Below are positions 34,866 through 41,686 of a DNA stretch of 41,686 bases, in pieces. A program made the translations under genes and the position numbers. This stretch comes from Blastococcus sp. KM273128 (GTDB lineage: Bacteria; Actinomycetota; Actinomycetes; Mycobacteriales; Geodermatophilaceae): assembly GCF_021698975.1 (NCBI RefSeq), contig NZ_SSXA01000050.1, positions 1 through 41,686 of the forward strand. Direction: 5' to 3'. A model generated the notes under the pieces. That model did no database searches, was not told where the DNA came from, and worked only from the letters and a program-made list of their open reading frames with translations. How positions within the stretch are numbered: position 1 is the stretch's first letter; every line of letters begins with the position of its first letter.

Positions 34866-35678
34866 TCAGCGTCGCGTCTGCCCGGTCGTCGGCTCGTCGT
34901 CCCCGTCCGACCGGTGCCGGCGCGGCGGGTGCGACTGCTGTGACTCGCGTGGCTGGTGTTGCTCGAACTCACCGCAGGGTAGGGGGCGGTCGCCGAACAA
35001 CGCGGTTCCGACACGCACGAGCGTGGCGCCCGCGGCGATCGCGTCCTCGAGGTCGCCGCTCATCCCGGCCGAGATCTCGACCGCCCCGGGGTGGTCGGCC
35101 CGCAGCCGCTCGGCCACCCGGGCGAGCCGGGCGAAGGCGGGGCCGGGCTCCTCCCCCCGCGGCGCGACGGCCATGACGCCGCGGAGCCGCAGGCCGGCGG
35201 CCGCCTCGACGGCGTCCGCGAGGGCGGGCACCTCGTGCGGCGCCACCCCGCCGCGCGCGGCCACCTCTCCCTCGGGGCCGCCGAGGTCGACCTGGACGAG
35301 CACGTCCACCGGGCGGCCCGCCTCCTGCCCGGCGCGGTCCAGCGTCGCGGCCAGCGCGGCGCGGTCCAGCGAGTGGACGACGGCGCCGGCCCGGGCCACC
35401 GCCGCGGCCTTGTTCCGCTGCAACTGGCCGACGAAGTGCCACCGGACGGCGACGTCGTCGAGCTCACCGGCCTTGGACAGCAGCTCCTGCACCCGGTTCT
35501 CGCCGAAGTCGCGCTGGCCGAGCGCGGCGAGCGCCCGCACGTCGTCGGCGGGCCAGGTCTTGCTGACCGCCAGCAGCCGGACCGCGGCGGGGTCGCGCCC
35601 GGCGGCGCGGGCGGCCTGGTCGATGCGGGCGCGCACCGCGTGCAGGTTGTCCTCGAGCCGGCTCACGGCCTGGATCAT
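34866..35678 (-). CDS. yggS: PLP homeostasis protein YggS/PLPBP
   Basis: A 270-residue, single-domain fold-type III PLP-binding protein (COG0325) that buffers pyridoxal phosphate; it has no known catalytic reaction. The PLP lysine K36 is in LLAVSKTWP. Other family motifs are [49 protein letters not shown] and ALFG. A charged tail of about 35 residues ([11 protein letters not shown]...) is extra. ATG 35678 overlaps the pgeF stop as ATGA, which fixes the start. Confidence 0.92.
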   Translation of the reverse strand: MIQAVSRLEDNLHAVRARIDQAARAAGRDPAAVRLLAVSKTWPADDVRALAALGQRDFGENRVQELLSKAGELDDVAVRWHFVGQLQRNKAAAVARAGAVVHSLDRAALAATLDRAGQEAGRPVDVLVQVDLGGPEGEVAARGGVAPHEVPALADAVEAAAGLRLRGVMAVAPRGEEPGPAFARLARVAERLRADHPGAVEISAGMSGDLEDAIAAGATLVRVGTALFGDRPLPCGEFEQHQPRESQQSHPPRRHRSDGDDEPTTGQTRR

Positions 35679-36442
35679 CCCCCTCGGCGACCGACTGGAC
35701 GGGTGGTCCCTCGATCGAGCCAGACGAGGCCGGCCTGGCGCCCGGTGGTGCCGTCGCGCCGGTGGGAGAACAGCGTCGGGTCCTCGACGGTGCAGCGCGG
35801 GTCCTGCACGACCTCGGGGATGCCGGCGCGCCGGAGGATCTCCTCGATCCCGGCCCGCAGGTCCAGCCCCGCGGTGCCGGCCCGCGTGGGGACGGCGGCG
35901 GTGGGCGCGATCCGCGCCACCTCGCGCTGCATCGCCGCGGGCACCTCGTAGCAGGCGCCGCAGACGGCGGGGCCCAGCAGCGCGGTCACGTGCCGGGCCC
36001 GGGCGCCGAGGCCGGCCATGGCCGACAGGGCCGCAGGGAGGACGCCCTTCCGGACCCCTTCCCGCCCGGCGTGGACAGCCGCGACGACGCCGGTCTCGTG
36101 GTCGGCCAGCAGGACGGGCACGCAGTCGGCGGCCAGCACCGCGAGGACCAGGCCGCGGGTGGCGGTGACCAGTGCGTCGGTGCCGGGCACCGGACCGTCC
36201 TGCGGCCCGTCGACGACGGCGACGCCGGTGCCGTGCACCTGGTCCATCCAGACCAGCCGGTCCTGCTCCACGTCGAGCTCCCGCGCCACGCGGGCCCGGT
36301 TGGCGGCGACGTCGGCGGGGTCGTCCCCGACGTGGGAGCCCAGGTTGAAGGAGTCGTAGGGCGGACGGGAACGGCCGCCCCGCCGGTCGGTGACGACCCT
36401 GCGAGGTCGCACCCCCGACGGAGCGGCCGGTCTCGTATCCAT
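35675..36442 (-). CDS. pgeF: PgeF/YlmD family (laccase-domain) purine nucleoside/peptidoglycan-editing protein
   Basis: A 255-residue protein of the DUF152/laccase-domain family. Zinc ligands are H70 (MDQVHG), C107 (AADCVPV) and H124 (AVHAGREG). Members have been reported as purine nucleoside phosphorylases/adenosine deaminases and, in E. coli, as correcting misincorporated peptidoglycan residues; which applies here cannot be told. It lies between ftsZ and yggS, its usual actinobacterial place. ATG 36442 is the only good start. It probably has its own promoter, because the ftsZ terminator-like element lies directly upstream. Confidence 0.9.
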   Translation of the reverse strand: MDTRPAAPSGVRPRRVVTDRRGGRSRPPYDSFNLGSHVGDDPADVAANRARVARELDVEQDRLVWMDQVHGTGVAVVDGPQDGPVPGTDALVTATRGLVLAVLAADCVPVLLADHETGVVAAVHAGREGVRKGVLPAALSAMAGLGARARHVTALLGPAVCGACYEVPAAMQREVARIAPTAAVPTRAGTAGLDLRAGIEEILRRAGIPEVVQDPRCTVEDPTLFSHRRDGTTGRQAGLVWLDRGTTRPVGRRGG

Positions 36443-36478
36443 AGGAACGTGAGGCTACCGCCCTGGTCCTGGCTGGAA

Positions 36479-36534
36479 GGCCCCCTCGCAGGGCCCCGCG
36501 CCGAGCGTGCGAGGTGCGGGGGGCGAGGGGGTCC
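36479..36534 (-). terminator. Composite 3'-end hairpin after ftsZ (element copy A)
   Basis: In the ftsZ transcript the TGA is followed by GGAC, then an outer 9-bp stem (36523-36531 pairing with 36481-36489). An inner 6-bp stem (36516-36521 with 36494-36499) follows, around CTCGCACGCTCG. The tail GCCTTCCAGCC is a variant of the one in copies B and C. The stem sequence is entirely different from those copies yet fully complementary. Confidence 0.7.
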
Positions 36535-37851
36535 TCAACCCTTGAGGAACTCCGGGATGTCGAGCTCCTCCTCGAAGTCCTCGTTCGACAGCGGCCGGCG
36601 CCCGTTGCCCCCGGAGCCCTGGATGGGCGGCAGCGGGGGCACGGTGAGGCCGCCCCCGGCTGCGGGACGCCCACCGGCGGCCTGCGGGGGCTGCTGGGCG
36701 AGCCGCTCCCCCGTCACCGGCGGGGCGGCAGGCGCCGGCGCCGGTGCGGCGCTGGCCGACGGCGCAGCGGCCGGCGGCGGGGCGGGGGCCACCGGCGGCG
36801 CGGCCACCGGGCGGCGGTGGGCGGCGAACGGCGAGGCGGCCCCGGTGGAGACGCCCCCCTGCGGCGAGCTGCTCGCGGCCGCACCCTCCGTGCGCGCGTT
36901 GGGCCGGCCGCCGTCGAAGCCCGCGGCGATCACGGTCACCCGCACCTCGTCACCCAGGGCGTCGTCGATGACGGCACCGAAGATGATGTTGGCGTCGGGG
37001 TGCGCGGCGTCCGACACGAGCGAGGCGGCCTCGTTGATCTCGAAGAGGCCGAGGTCGGACCCGCCGGAGATCGACAGCAGCACGCCGTGCGCACCCTCCA
37101 TCGAGGCCTCCAGCAGCGGGCTCGCGATCGCCTGCTCGGCGGCGAGCAGCGCGCGGTTGTCGCCGCGGGCGCTGCCGATGCCCATCAGCGCCGAGCCCGC
37201 CCCGGACATGACCGACTTGACGTCGGCGAAGTCCAGGTTGATCAGGCCGGGCGTGGTGATCAGGTCGGTGATGCCCTGGACACCGGAGAGCAGCACCTGG
37301 TCGGCGGTGCGGAAGGCGTCCATGACGCTGACGTTCCGGTCGCCGAGCTGCAGCAGCCGGTCGTTCGGGATCACGATGAGCGTGTCGCACTCGTTGCGCA
37401 GCTCCTCGATGCCCGACTCGGCCTGCACCGCGCGCCGCTTGCCCTCGAAGGCGAACGGCCGGGTCACGACACCGATGGTCAGCGCCCCGAGCTTGCGGGC
37501 GATCGAGGCCACGACGGGGGCGCCACCGGTGCCGGTGCCACCGCCCTCGCCCGCGGTCACGAAGACCATGTCGGCGCCCTTGAGCACCTCCTCGATCTCC
37601 TCGCGGTGGTCCTCGGCGGCCTGCCGGCCGACGTCGGGCTGCGCACCCGCGCCGAGCCCACGGGTCAGCTCGCGGCCGACGTCGAGCTTGACGTCGGCGT
37701 CGCTCATCAGCAGCGCCTGCGCGTCGGTGTTGATCGCGATGAACTCGACCCCCTTGAGGCCGACTTCGATCATGCGGTTGACCGCGTTCACCCCGCCGCC
37801 GCCGATGCCGACGACCTTGATGACCGCTAGATAGTTGTGCGGAGGTGTCAT
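36535..37851 (-). CDS. ftsZ: Cell division GTPase FtsZ
   Basis: A 438-residue tubulin homologue forming the Z-ring. Visible are the nucleotide-binding [13 protein letters not shown] (15-27), the tubulin signature GGGTGTG (103-109), the T7 loop [12 protein letters not shown] with its catalytic acidic residues, a Pro/Ala-rich linker (about 325-415) and the conserved C-terminal peptide DIPEFLKG that binds SepF and other partners. The ATG has GGAG 6 nt upstream. It is separated from ftsQ by a 369-nt control region and is followed directly by a composite hairpin. Confidence 0.97.
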   Translation of the reverse strand: MTPPHNYLAVIKVVGIGGGGVNAVNRMIEVGLKGVEFIAINTDAQALLMSDADVKLDVGRELTRGLGAGAQPDVGRQAAEDHREEIEEVLKGADMVFVTAGEGGGTGTGGAPVVASIARKLGALTIGVVTRPFAFEGKRRAVQAESGIEELRNECDTLIVIPNDRLLQLGDRNVSVMDAFRTADQVLLSGVQGITDLITTPGLINLDFADVKSVMSGAGSALMGIGSARGDNRALLAAEQAIASPLLEASMEGAHGVLLSISGGSDLGLFEINEAASLVSDAAHPDANIIFGAVIDDALGDEVRVTVIAAGFDGGRPNARTEGAAASSSPQGGVSTGAASPFAAHRRPVAAPPVAPAPPPAAAPSASAAPAPAPAAPPVTGERLAQQPPQAAGGRPAAGGGLTVPPLPPIQGSGGNGRRPLSNEDFEEELDIPEFLKG

Positions 37852-38220
37852 GCGGCGCTCCTACCGTCTTCCCTCAACCTCGAGTTCAGCCTTACAGTTA
37901 TGTCAACCAGGTCGACGGAGTTGAAGTTAGGTGCGTGCCGGAAGGCGCTACAAGCACCCTCTCCGGGTCGGCGTGTCGGTGGACCGGGATCGCACCAGAC
38001 TCCGACGACCCGTTGGTCACTTCTACACCACTGGCTGTGACGACTCGCGCCGGAAACGTCTCATCCCGTGATCCAGGCGCGGCCGACGCGCGTGAACAGA
38101 AAGATCCGCGGCCGTGGCGCGTGTCGGGCGTGTCGCGGACGACGGCGTGTCGGCGGCCGCGCCCCGCCCACCCGGTGCGCACGCGCGTCGCCACCGAGCG
38201 CCACCGGACCGGTGGCCGGC
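37852..38220 (-). promoter_or_regulatory. ftsQ-ftsZ intergenic control region
   Basis: This 369-nt gap has no gene. Near ftsZ it is relatively AT-rich for this genome: on the minus strand TTGACATAACTGTAAGGCTG (-35-like TTGACA at 37901-37906), then a GAACTCGAGGTTGAGGG stretch. Conserved sequences like this precede ftsZ in other actinobacteria and probably hold its promoters, though I cannot place a -10 with certainty. The distal half contains several GTGTCGG repeats (38120-38155) and a hairpin after ftsQ. Confidence 0.55.
38200..38216 (-). terminator. Hairpin just after the ftsQ stop
   Basis: GCCACCGG-A-CCGGTGGC is an 8-bp palindrome ending 4 nt downstream of the ftsQ stop in the leftward transcript. 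It may partly separate the ftsW-murG-murC-ftsQ transcript from ftsZ. Confidence 0.5.
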
Positions 38221-39036
38221 TCAGCGCAGGACGACGGCGGAGGGCGCGCTCACGTCGACGACGTCGGCCGGCTCGAGCTCGCCGTCGGCGATCCGGTCGA
38301 GCAGCGCGACGAGCACCTGGGCCTTGGTCGCCGAGTCCTCGGCGCCGCCCCACACCACCGCGGTGCCGTCGGCCAGGGTCAGCGAGATCGACTGCGCGTC
38401 CGGCGCGCTGACCTCGGCGACGTCCTCCCGCAGCTCCCCGGGCAGGGCGCGGATCGCGGAGATCGCGGCCGTGGTGGCCGGGTCGTCGGGCGCGGGCGCC
38501 TCGACGGTCAGCGGGACGACGCCGCGCGGGGGGTCGCCGGTGACGGTGTCGAACAGCACGCCCTCGGCGTCGACGAGCGAGCGCCGCCCGGGCGGGCCCA
38601 CCACCGCCACCGGGACCCGCTCGGCGACGGTGACGACGATCCGGTCGGGCCAGCCGCGGGCCGCCTGCACGTCGCGCACCTGCGGCAACCGGGCCACCCG
38701 GTCCTCGACCGCGCCGAGGTCCACCCGGAGCAGCGGCACCCCCTCGGGCACCCGGGCAACCTCCTGCACGCGCTCGGCGCTCAGCGTGGCCGTCCCGTCC
38801 ACCTGCACGGTCCGGACCGCGAGCCACGGGCCGAGCCAGAGCAGCCAGCAGACCGCCGCGACGACGGTCAGCGCCGCCAGGAGCTGCAGCGACCGCCGCC
38901 GACGGGTGCGCCCGCGGGCCGGGCGCCGGTCGGGCAGCGGGGTGACGCGCCCGCCCCGGCGCTCCGCAGGCCGGCGCTCGGCGCGGCCGCGGCCGCGCCG
39001 GGTCCGGTCACGGGTGGTGCTGCCGGTCCGGCTCAC
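38221..39036 (-). CDS. ftsQ: Cell division protein FtsQ
   Basis: A 271-residue bitopic divisome protein. A long, Arg-rich cytoplasmic tail (about 1-49) precedes a single helix (about 50-70). The POTRA domain starts at WLAVRTVQVDGTATLSAERV, given in part, and continues with VPLLRVDLGAVEDRVARLPQV. The FtsQ/DivIB beta-domain follows (GPPGRRSLVDAEGVLF). It links early and late division proteins with FtsL and FtsB. Its start overlaps the murC stop, so it is coupled to murC. Length is normal for actinobacteria. Confidence 0.93.
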   Translation of the reverse strand: MSRTGSTTRDRTRRGRGRAERRPAERRGGRVTPLPDRRPARGRTRRRRSLQLLAALTVVAAVCWLLWLGPWLAVRTVQVDGTATLSAERVQEVARVPEGVPLLRVDLGAVEDRVARLPQVRDVQAARGWPDRIVVTVAERVPVAVVGPPGRRSLVDAEGVLFDTVTGDPPRGVVPLTVEAPAPDDPATTAAISAIRALPGELREDVAEVSAPDAQSISLTLADGTAVVWGGAEDSATKAQVLVALLDRIADGELEPADVVDVSAPSAVVLR

Positions 39037-40490
39037 CGGCCGGTGCCCGGCGCGTCGTCCTCCCCGCCCGGCTCACCGGCGCGGAGGGCGTCGAGCACCT
39101 CCGGGCCGACCATGGAGACGTCGCCGGCGCCCATCGTCATGACCAGGTCACCGGGGCGGGCGCGGGCGGCCAGGGCGGGGGCGGCCGCCGACCAGGACGG
39201 CTCGAAGTGCACCTGCTCGGCGGGCAGCGGGACGGCGTCGGCGACCATCGCCCCGGTCACCCCGGGGACGGGGTCCTCCCGGGCGCCGTAGACGTCCATC
39301 ACCACGACCTCGTCGGCCAGGCCGAGCGCCGCGCCGAAGCCCTCGGCGAACTCCTGCGTGCGGCTGTACAGGTGCGGCTGGAAGGCGACGACGAGCCGCC
39401 CGTCCCCCGCCACCGCGCGGGCCGCCCGCAGCTGCGCGGCGACCTCGGTCGGGTGGTGGGCGTAGTCGTCGTAGACGCGCACGCCGCCGGCGGTGCCCTT
39501 GAGCTCGAAGCGCCGGTGCACCCCGCCGAACCGGGCGAGCCCCTCCACCAGCCCGCGCACGGGCAGGCCGAGCTCCAGACCTGAGAGCAGCGCCGCCGCG
39601 CTGTTGCGGGCCATGTGCTCCCCCGGCACCCGGATCTGCACGCGGCCGAGCACCGCGCCGTCCAGCACCGCGGTGTAGGAGGTGTGCTCCCGGCCCACCT
39701 CGAGGTCGACCATGCGCAGGTCGGCGTCCTCGGCGGTGCCGTAGGTGCGCACCCGCGCCGGGGCGGGCACCCCCACGAGGCGCGCCGCACCCGGGTCGTC
39801 GGCGCACAGCACGACGAAGCCCGCGGGGTCCACGGTCTGCAGGAACCGGTCGAAGGCCGCCTCGACCGCGGCGAGGTCGCCGTAGTTGTCCAGGTGGTCG
39901 GCCTCGACGTTGGTGACGACGGCGGCGAACGGCGAGAGCAGCAGGAACGAGCGGTCGCTCTCGTCGGCCTCCGCGACGAAGACGTCCCCCTCCCCCGCGT
40001 GCGCGTTGCTGCCCGACTCGTTGAGGTTGCCGCCGATGGCGAAGGAGGCGTCGACGCCGCACGCCTGCACCGCGACGGTGAGCATCGACGTCGTCGAGGT
40101 CTTCCCGTGGGTGCCGGCGACGGCGACGCTCCGGCGGCCGGCCATCACCGCGGCCAGGGCGACGGCGCGGGGCAGCACGCGCAGGCCGCGCTCCCGGGCG
40201 GCGACGAGCTCGGGGTTGTCCGCCCGGATCGCCGTGGAGACCACCACGGTGGCGGCGTCGCCCAGGTGGGCGCCGTCGTGCCCGACCTCGACCCGCGCGC
40301 CCAGGGCCCGCAGCGCCAGCAGCGTGGGGCCGTCCCGCCGGTCGGAGCCGGAGACCGGCACCCCGCGGGCGAGCAGGATGCGGGCGATGCCGCTCATGCC
40401 GGCACCGCCGATCCCGATCAGGTGCACGGCCCCCAGCTCGGGCAGCGCGGGCACGGGGCCGGTCCAGGCCGCGACGGAGTCCGCGCTCAC
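39033..40490 (-). CDS. murC: UDP-N-acetylmuramate--L-alanine ligase MurC
   Basis: A 485-residue cytoplasmic Mur ligase adding the first amino acid to the peptidoglycan precursor. The N-terminal Rossmann domain ([14 protein letters not shown], 23-36) is followed by the P-loop AGTHGKTST (K130), [20 protein letters not shown] and the C-terminal [18 protein letters not shown] block. GTG 40490 overlaps the murG stop as GTGA. The order murG-murC-ftsQ matches other actinobacteria; no murB or ddl intervenes. Confidence 0.96.
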   Translation of the reverse strand: MSADSVAAWTGPVPALPELGAVHLIGIGGAGMSGIARILLARGVPVSGSDRRDGPTLLALRALGARVEVGHDGAHLGDAATVVVSTAIRADNPELVAARERGLRVLPRAVALAAVMAGRRSVAVAGTHGKTSTTSMLTVAVQACGVDASFAIGGNLNESGSNAHAGEGDVFVAEADESDRSFLLLSPFAAVVTNVEADHLDNYGDLAAVEAAFDRFLQTVDPAGFVVLCADDPGAARLVGVPAPARVRTYGTAEDADLRMVDLEVGREHTSYTAVLDGAVLGRVQIRVPGEHMARNSAAALLSGLELGLPVRGLVEGLARFGGVHRRFELKGTAGGVRVYDDYAHHPTEVAAQLRAARAVAGDGRLVVAFQPHLYSRTQEFAEGFGAALGLADEVVVMDVYGAREDPVPGVTGAMVADAVPLPAEQVHFEPSWSAAAPALAARARPGDLVMTMGAGDVSMVGPEVLDALRAGEPGGEDDAPGTGR

Positions 40491-41584
40491 CGGCTCGCCA
40501 CCTCGCAGACGATGTCGGCCAGCCGCTCGTCGGCGTCGGGGACCCCGGCCGCGGCGGCGTGGCGGGCCAGCCCGGCCAGGGCGGCCGGGTCGGTGAGCAG
40601 CGGCAGGAGGGTGCCGGTGATCCAGCCCGGGTCCAGGTCGGCGTCCTCCACCAGCAGGCCGCCACCGGCCTCGATCACCGGCAGGGCGTTCCGTCGCTGC
40701 TCCCCGTTGCCGATGGGCAGCGGGACGAACGCCGCCGGCAACCCCACCGCCGAGAGCTCCGCGACGGTGACCGCGCCCGAGCGGCACAGCGCCAGGTCGG
40801 CGGCGGCGTAGGCGAGGTCCATCCGCTCGAGGTAGTCGACGAGGACGTAGGGCGCCCCGCCGCCCGCCGGCCCCGGCACGACGACGTCGGTGTTCTTCGG
40901 CCCCCGGGCGTGCAGCACCTGGACGCCCGCGGCGGTGAGCGCCCGGGCCGCACCGACCGCGGCGCGGTTGAGCGAGGCGGCGCCCTGGGAGCCACCGAAG
41001 ACCAGCAGCGTCGGACGGTCGGGGTCCAGGCCGAACTCGGCCCGCGCCTCCGCCCGCCGCGCGGCCCGGTCCAGGGAGGAGATCGCCCGGCGCAGCGGCA
41101 TGCCGACGTGCTCCCCGCGGTGCAGCGGCGTGCCGGGGGCGGTGACCGCCACCCGGGCGGCCAGGCGGGCCCCGATGCGGTTGGCCAGCCCGGGCAGCGC
41201 GTTCTGCTCGTGCACCACCACCGGCACGCGTGCGCGACGCGCCGCGAGGTAGGCCGGCAGCGCGACGTAGCCGCCGAAGCCGACGACGACGTCGGCGTCC
41301 AGCTCCTCGAGCAGGGCACGGGTGTCCGCCACGGCGCGGCGCACCCGGCCCGGCACCCGCAGCAGGTCGGGCGTGGGCTTGCGGGGAAGCGGCACGGGCG
41401 GGATCAGCCGCAGGTCGTAGCCGCGGGCGGGCACCAGCCGGGTCTCCATGCCGCGGGCGGTGCCCAGGCAGGTCAGCCGCAGCGCGGGGTCGCGCCGGCG
41501 GAGGGCGTCGGCCAGGGCCAGCATCGGCTCGATGTGCCCCCCGGTGCCGCCCCCGGCGAGGACGACGGAGCGGACCGCACTCAC
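40487..41584 (-). CDS. murG: Undecaprenyl-PP-MurNAc-pentapeptide GlcNAc transferase MurG
   Basis: A 365-residue GT28 glycosyltransferase that makes lipid II at the inner face of the membrane. Glycine-rich loops are [10 protein letters not shown] (11-20) and [30 protein letters not shown] and the UDP-GlcNAc site [11 protein letters not shown] with [13 protein letters not shown] follow. GTG 41584 ([12 protein letters not shown]) overlaps the preceding ftsW stop. Length and motif order are normal. Confidence 0.96.
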   Translation of the reverse strand: MSAVRSVVLAGGGTGGHIEPMLALADALRRRDPALRLTCLGTARGMETRLVPARGYDLRLIPPVPLPRKPTPDLLRVPGRVRRAVADTRALLEELDADVVVGFGGYVALPAYLAARRARVPVVVHEQNALPGLANRIGARLAARVAVTAPGTPLHRGEHVGMPLRRAISSLDRAARRAEARAEFGLDPDRPTLLVFGGSQGAASLNRAAVGAARALTAAGVQVLHARGPKNTDVVVPGPAGGGAPYVLVDYLERMDLAYAAADLALCRSGAVTVAELSAVGLPAAFVPLPIGNGEQRRNALPVIEAGGGLLVEDADLDPGWITGTLLPLLTDPAALAGLARHAAAAGVPDADERLADIVCEVASR

Positions 41585-41686
41585 CGCTCACCCCCGGGAC
41601 GGCCGCGCGGGACGACCGGCCGCTGCCGGGGCGCGCCGGTGCGCTCCTCCCGGAGCGGCGCCCCCGAGCGGGAGGCGGGGCGGGGC
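41581..41686 (-). CDS. ftsW: C-terminal tail of FtsW (partial)
   Basis: The frame running into murG codes for a Pro/Arg-rich, disordered tail (ending RGRPGGER) whose TGA overlaps the murG GTG. Only about 34 residues are inside the window and none belong to the membrane core. The assignment to FtsW therefore rests on the conserved gene order (ftsW precedes murG) and on the typical basic tail of actinobacterial FtsW. Confidence 0.65.
   Translation of the reverse strand, partial: PRPASRSGAPLREERTGAPRQRPVVPRGRPGGER

Overview
The window is very GC-rich (roughly three quarters G+C by eye), densely coded, and carries an actinobacterial gene order. The genes present are ftsW(end)-murG-murC-ftsQ-ftsZ-pgeF-yggS-sepF-yggT-wag31, then ileS, lspA, an rluD-type gene, dnaE, hisD-hisC-hisB and hisH. 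This is the cell-division-to-histidine axis known from Streptomyces and relatives. Wag31/DivIVA and SepF, leaderless-looking start sites and terminators without U-tracts all fit a high-GC actinobacterium. Geodermatophilaceae (Blastococcus, Geodermatophilus, Modestobacter) is my best guess, by inference only.

Layout. 1-2.6 kb: the start of an unidentified membrane-anchored protein and a large membrane M28 metallopeptidase. 2.7-3.4 kb: an SDR oxidoreductase. 3.4-8.0 kb: a leftward histidine operon hisD-hisC-hisB, a 58-residue membrane protein, a nucleotidyltransferase-like protein, and hisH. 8.1-9.5 kb: a LON-domain protein and a four-helix membrane protein. 9.5-13.1 kb: dnaE with an intact PHP domain. 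13.3-16.2 kb: a GNAT, a CPBP protease-like protein, an RluD-type pseudouridine synthase, and lspA, which appears to start at CTG. 16.3-22.1 kb: a complete LpqY-SugABC-type sugar importer preceded by a kinase-like DUF4032 gene. 22.2-24.0 kb: a tandem repeat array and a cation/proton antiporter. 24.1-27.2 kb: ileS. 27.3-28.0 kb: a membrane protein with a cysteine-rich tail. 28.0-32.7 kb: a second sugar importer (AglEFG-like) with a divergent ATPase gene. 32.9-41.7 kb: the division and cell-wall cluster.

The two sugar importers and their neighbours interrupt the otherwise conserved wag31-ileS-lspA-dnaE order, so they are probably lineage-specific insertions. The ATPase of the second importer has lost about 60 residues in frame, including the whole ABC signature (LSGGQ) region. 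The importer may therefore borrow the intact ATPase of the first. The divergent control region of the second importer holds four palindromes, one of them identical to the CebR-type LacI-family operator.

The most novel signal is a family of composite hairpins placed directly after the stop codons of three unrelated genes: the antiporter, the AglG-like permease and ftsZ. Their outer stems differ in sequence but stay complementary, the 12-nt loop is conserved (CTCGCNNGCTCG), and a GTTCCAGC-type tail follows. One copy has been amplified into four tandem units. This looks like a portable, structured 3'-end element.
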